Assembly: GCF_900116865.1 (NCBI RefSeq)
Contig: NZ_FPCD01000016.1
Location: 1-64,000, forward strand
Reading direction: 5' to 3'
Length of the DNA stretch: 64,000 nt
Source: Butyrivibrio sp. M55
Lineage (GTDB): Bacteria > Bacillota > Clostridia > Lachnospirales > Lachnospiraceae
Below the pieces are notes generated by a model. It saw only the letters and a list, made by a program, of their open reading frames with translations, was not told where the DNA came from and searched no databases. The position numbers and the translations under genes were made by a program. Positions 60,801 to 64,000 of the stretch are shown here, piece after piece. Numbering within the stretch: position 1 is the first letter of the stretch; every line of letters begins with the position of its first letter.

Positions 60801-62438
60801 ATGAATTACTTGGGGAATTATTTTAAGACTATTTATCAAAGAATCAAAAACATGCGCTTATGGGAAATTGCGGCGATGATCCTTTTTATGATCAACATGT
60901 CAGGTATATTCTATTTTAACTTATCTGACCTTCGCCTTTCGCTCGATCCCGATTTTGCAACCGTTGTGTATCACCTAAGAGAGATCGTAAATAAAGGAAG
61001 TCTGATACTTCCGAACTGGGTAGCGACAACCAGCATGGAGTTTGACTCCACTCTCCTGTTTGCCGTTCCGTTCTACGCACTCACAGGCAACGAGTTCTTA
61101 TCGGTAGGCTTATCCGATCTTTTGATCGTTTTCATATATATTTACGCTATATGGAACATCTTAATGGCGCTCCATGTGCGGATCGGCGTTAGATTTCTTT
61201 CGCTTGCCGTCATCATAACACCGTACAACTACGACTGGCTTGATTACTTCAAGATGCTGTTTTTTGCACACGCCAATTACAGCATTAAGGCTCTTGTTCC
61301 GATCATGCTCGTGCTATGCCTTATAGCATTTGATGATGGTGAGTTTGCCGATTGTTTCAGCAAGAGGAAAAGAATTATATTCTTATCCACATATCTGTCA
61401 CTGCTTTTTGTGACATGCGCTTCTACAGGAATTTACACGATTGTCTGCGGAGTTACACCAATCTTTTTTGCATCTCTGTTCTCTTTGTGGAAAAAGAGAT
61501 ATTCATTCAAGGAAAGTGTGGTTCCGGTGTGGGCAATGACAGGCGTATTTGCCACTATCGGTGTGTTTACGTATAACCTTATCTACACAGGTCATTCTCC
61601 CGACACATCACTGGTAAAGATCTCAGAGTTTTGGGATAACCTGAAGTACGTTTTTGCGGGAGTCTTCCAGGCCTTTGGTATTATGGGGCACGAAACTGTT
61701 CCTGTATTTTCCAAGATGTGGTTTTTCATCCTGCTAAAAACACTTTTTGTTTTATTGATCTTTATTGTCACAGCGCTCGTCATCTATAAATGGATCCGCG
61801 GCGCCGCAAACTATAACTATTATTTACCGTTCTTCTCGGTAATTTTGTTTAACATGCTTATTTTGATCGTTGGTGATATGCGCGCCGGCAATGACTTTAT
61901 TCCTTACAGATACCTTTTCGTGGGAATACCGATTCTTTTGACCGGAATGGGAATCATGCTCAACAGATACCTCGCAACTCACCAAAACAAGCAGTCCATG
62001 CCTGTAATGGCACTTATAATGCTTGCATGCACATATATTCTTGTCGGTAACTTCAAGGTAACAAACGACAATCTTATGGACAAAGATTATATCGTTGATA
62101 TGACCAACTATTTCGATACGCTTGACGTTGACACCGTATTTATCGCCGACGACAAGGACACTGCACTCATGTGTAAGGCTGTTGACGACAGCAAGAAATA
62201 TGCCTGCTATGACAGCGAAAACGAGAGTATCACGCTCGAGATCAACTACTACAATGATGAAAAGAACTTTAATTATTACGGGGACAAAAATGTAATCGCC
62301 ATTCCAAACTTTAACAAGCTGACCGATTACGTCTCCGAAGACATTGCAAACGAATACGAATATGTTGGTGAAACAAGATGGCTTGCATGCTATGTATCTG
62401 ACACCAACTATTTCAAGCAAGAAGAAAAGAACGGCTGA
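60801..62438 (+). CDS. Large multi-spanning membrane protein, unknown function
   Basis: A 545-residue protein with about ten to eleven membrane helices, in the style of GT-C glycosyltransferase-like or Lachnospiraceae DUF membrane proteins. After the first helix there is an acidic loop (YFNLSDLRLSLDPDFATVVY). The last 110 residues are soluble and acidic (VDTVFIADDKDTALMCKAVD). No catalytic motif was confirmed. The ATG follows AAGGAAAAAGAC. It may modify surface polymers; this is inferred from topology only. Confidence 0.6.
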   Translation: MNYLGNYFKTIYQRIKNMRLWEIAAMILFMINMSGIFYFNLSDLRLSLDPDFATVVYHLREIVNKGSLILPNWVATTSMEFDSTLLFAVPFYALTGNEFLSVGLSDLLIVFIYIYAIWNILMALHVRIGVRFLSLAVIITPYNYDWLDYFKMLFFAHANYSIKALVPIMLVLCLIAFDDGEFADCFSKRKRIIFLSTYLSLLFVTCASTGIYTIVCGVTPIFFASLFSLWKKRYSFKESVVPVWAMTGVFATIGVFTYNLIYTGHSPDTSLVKISEFWDNLKYVFAGVFQAFGIMGHETVPVFSKMWFFILLKTLFVLLIFIVTALVIYKWIRGAANYNYYLPFFSVILFNMLILIVGDMRAGNDFIPYRYLFVGIPILLTGMGIMLNRYLATHQNKQSMPVMALIMLACTYILVGNFKVTNDNLMDKDYIVDMTNYFDTLDVDTVFIADDKDTALMCKAVDDSKKYACYDSENESITLEINYYNDEKNFNYYGDKNVIAIPNFNKLTDYVSEDIANEYEYVGETRWLACYVSDTNYFKQEEKNG

Positions 62439-62482
62439 TCACATACCACAATGAACATACTTGCAAAGAGATAGCCGTTCTT
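62427..62482 (+). repeat. 10-bp inverted repeat spanning the stop of the membrane protein gene
   Basis: AAGAACGGCT (62427-62436, including part of the stop codon) and AGCCGTTCTT (62473-62482), with a 36-nt loop. It lies just before the ribosome site of the next gene and has no T tract. Confidence 0.7.
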
Positions 62483-62499
62483 AATAAACGAGGTATGCT

Positions 62500-63432
62500 A
62501 TGAAAAAAATTTTTAAGATACTCGGAAAAATATTATTGGTAATATTGGCTTTAATCGTGCTCTTTATAACAGGATCGTTTATCTACAATCGTGTTCAACT
62601 AAAAAAAGAAGCTTCTATCTGGCAGAATCCTCCCGGACAGTACGTTGAAGTAGACGGCCACAAGATGCACATCTACACTGAAGGTGAAGGCGACCACACT
62701 ATTCTCCTAATGTCAGGCTGGGGCGATACAAGTCCATATGCCAACTTCCTTCCTCTTTGCAAAGAATTAAGTACCGATGCAAAGGTTGTTATCATAGAAA
62801 GATTCGGATACGGCTTAAGCGATGCCGTGGACGGAGAAAGAACATTTGATACAATTGTCGAAAATGACAGAGAATGCCTTTCTAAGGCAGGTATAGAAGG
62901 CCCCTTCGTATTATGCCCTCATTCAATCGCAGGCCTTGAAGCAACCCTCTGGGCCCAGAAATATCCTGAGGAAGTTGAAGGAATCGTCGGAATGGACATA
63001 ACAGTCCCCGGCATAGATGACCAATTAGAAGAAGAATTAGCCACTAATAAGAAAATGATGCCAATCATAAAATTCCTCACCAATTCCGGAATAATGAGAG
63101 TCCTAAGTGGCCATGGAGACGATGAAATCGGAAAAATGGAAGTTGCTATAACATATAGAAACGATATAAATGATTGTAAACTCGACGAAGAAGCTCACGG
63201 CATAGAAGCCTGCCACGAGATCAGCAGCAATCCACTTCCTACAGTTCCTACAATCCAGTACATATCAAAACAAACCGCCGCCGTAACACCCGGCTGGCTT
63301 GAAGGCCACCAGGCCCTCGTCGATGCTTCCTCCAACGGAAAGCTCGTCCAGCTCGATTGCACGCACTATCTGTACAAGTTCGAAGGAGAACGAATCGCGA
63401 ACGACATAAAAGAATTCTTGAAGACACTTTGA
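62500..63432 (+). CDS. Membrane-anchored alpha/beta hydrolase
   Basis: A 310-residue protein with one N-terminal membrane helix (about 5-28) and an alpha/beta hydrolase fold: GQYVEVDGHKMHIYTEGEGD, ILLMSGWGDTSPYANFLPLC, VVIIERFGYGLSDAVDGERT, and the nucleophile elbow LCPHSIAGLEATLWAQKYPE. The likely catalytic His is in DCTHYLYKF near the end. The elbow reads C-P-H-S-I-A-G, unlike the usual G-x-S-x-G. It may act outside the membrane on an ester or peptide; the substrate is unknown. The ATG follows GAGG. Confidence 0.82.
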   Translation: MKKIFKILGKILLVILALIVLFITGSFIYNRVQLKKEASIWQNPPGQYVEVDGHKMHIYTEGEGDHTILLMSGWGDTSPYANFLPLCKELSTDAKVVIIERFGYGLSDAVDGERTFDTIVENDRECLSKAGIEGPFVLCPHSIAGLEATLWAQKYPEEVEGIVGMDITVPGIDDQLEEELATNKKMMPIIKFLTNSGIMRVLSGHGDDEIGKMEVAITYRNDINDCKLDEEAHGIEACHEISSNPLPTVPTIQYISKQTAAVTPGWLEGHQALVDASSNGKLVQLDCTHYLYKFEGERIANDIKEFLKTL

Positions 63433-63441
63433 TTAATATAA

Positions 63442-63493
63442 GGAAGGGACTTTATTCAGATGGATTTGCCATCCGAACAAAGTCCCTTTTTAT
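63442..63493 (+). terminator. Terminator of the alpha/beta hydrolase gene
   Basis: A long imperfect stem: AAGGGACTTT near 63444 pairs with AAAGTCCCTT near 63480, with an inner GATGG/CCATC, followed by TTTTTAT. Confidence 0.85.
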
Positions 63494-63536
63494 GTCTTCA
63501 ATGAGAACATTAAAAAATTTTGCAAATAATATATCA

Positions 63537-63980
63537 CTATTTTTTCAAGGAATTATCTACAAGCATCTTCAAAGTATCCTTATACATAAATGTTTTCCCT
63601 TTCTCATTCATACCTCCAAAATACCCAATGTTTGTATTCCTGTCTATGAACAACACTTCATACGAAACACTTTCAAGATTAAACTCCTTATCAAACATTA
63701 GTATTTTTTGTTGTTGCTTTAAAATATTCTCAGACATACTCTCAACCATAACTAGAAAAAGTACACGCTTACAATTATGCTTTTTTACAACCTCTCTACA
63801 ATTATTAGAAACGTCCTCAAAGAAACAACAAAATTTTTCATATGAATCAAATTGCAAAATTACTATTTTACCTAGTAATCCTCTTTTAACAACCACCTCA
63901 TCTTTATAGGTCTGCTTTTCCTTATTCAATTTCTCAACTATACTACTACAATTCACTTTTTCTATCTCATATTTTTGCAT
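63537..63980 (-). CDS. Hypothetical protein of 147 residues
   Basis: It starts MQKYEIEKVNCSSIVEKLNK. It shows alternating strands and helices (LLGKIVILQFDSYEKFCCFF; RVLFLVMVESMSENILKQQQ; YEVLFIDRNTNIGYFGGMNE) and no membrane segment. I do not recognise the family. The ATG at 63980 has GGAG nine bases upstream. It is AT-rich compared with the neighbouring chromosomal genes, which hints at horizontal transfer. It may begin an accessory region right of the window. Confidence 0.55.
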   Translation of the reverse strand: MQKYEIEKVNCSSIVEKLNKEKQTYKDEVVVKRGLLGKIVILQFDSYEKFCCFFEDVSNNCREVVKKHNCKRVLFLVMVESMSENILKQQQKILMFDKEFNLESVSYEVLFIDRNTNIGYFGGMNEKGKTFMYKDTLKMLVDNSLKK

Positions 63981-64000
63981 TATCTTATTCTCCAGCACAT

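Noticed and set aside
61824-62420. 198-codon minus-strand ORF opposite the 545-residue membrane protein
   Set aside because: Val/Ile-rich shadow of a hydrophobic gene; no initiation signal.
1-64000. tRNA, rRNA and CRISPR arrays
   Set aside because: No GGTTCGAATCC-type tRNA arms, rRNA blocks or regularly spaced repeats were found by eye; a computed scan could still find a diverged tRNA.

Overview
The window reads as a low-to-moderate GC Firmicute of the Lachnospiraceae type, Butyrivibrio-like. Pointers are the housekeeping gene content and order (greA-lysS, dusB with a small DUF6145-like gene, coaX, birA, argF), an S-box riboswitch on metK, strong GGAGG ribosome sites, a eukaryote-style UDP-sugar pyrophosphorylase beside galE, and Tn1549/Tn4451-style mobile DNA. 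No rRNA, tRNA or CRISPR array was recognised.

Positions 1 to about 21500 are mobile DNA, nearly all on the minus strand, and appear nested. The outer element looks like a Tn1549-like integrative conjugative element. From lysS going left it holds a double-repeat DUF6462-like protein, ParA, ParB, two RepA_N-like initiators, a cargo operon, a DUF5688 protein, a Cys-rich protein, PcfB and the start of virD4. virD4 stops abruptly at its VVTDPKG motif. The sequence left of that point looks like a second, mobilizable element: a large serine recombinase at the junction, a small conserved protein, an AlbA_2-type protein, a DUF3847-like protein, a MobA/MobL relaxase with a hairpin-rich candidate oriT, and TnpW. 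A CsoR-type metal repressor at the left edge may be further cargo.

The cargo operon (10876-17818) resembles type VIIb (LXG) secretion effector loci: an 814-residue LXG-like protein, two paralogous 126-residue YwqH-like helical proteins, a 109-residue helical partner, and four membrane-anchored or membrane proteins. No secretion machinery is in the window and no toxin domain was recognised.

From 21757 on the DNA is ordinary chromosome. Minus-strand groups are greA-lysS, a dusB/coaX/birA/argF group, a SleB-type hydrolase, proC with a TrmH-type methyltransferase, an AgrC-like/LytTR two-component pair, folE-folP-folBK, pfkA, a ParE/Phd toxin-antitoxin pair, metK, xylB and tex. The plus strand carries dnaE, a small membrane/metalloprotease-like cluster, a GH2 glycosidase, a carbamate kinase variant and clpX. 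The right end has htrA, galE with a UDPGP enzyme, a GH25 lysozyme with cell-wall repeats, a large membrane protein and an alpha/beta hydrolase.

The most promising unexplained signals are: a 14-codon peptide gene with a tandem LytTR-like site and its own terminator, divergent from the sensor kinase/LytTR pair; the LXG-type cargo operon; a 12-bp repeat shared between the coding region and the upstream palindrome of the AlbA_2 gene; 11-bp phased repeats upstream of the DUF5688 gene; and a tiny membrane-peptide gene broken by an in-frame TGA.
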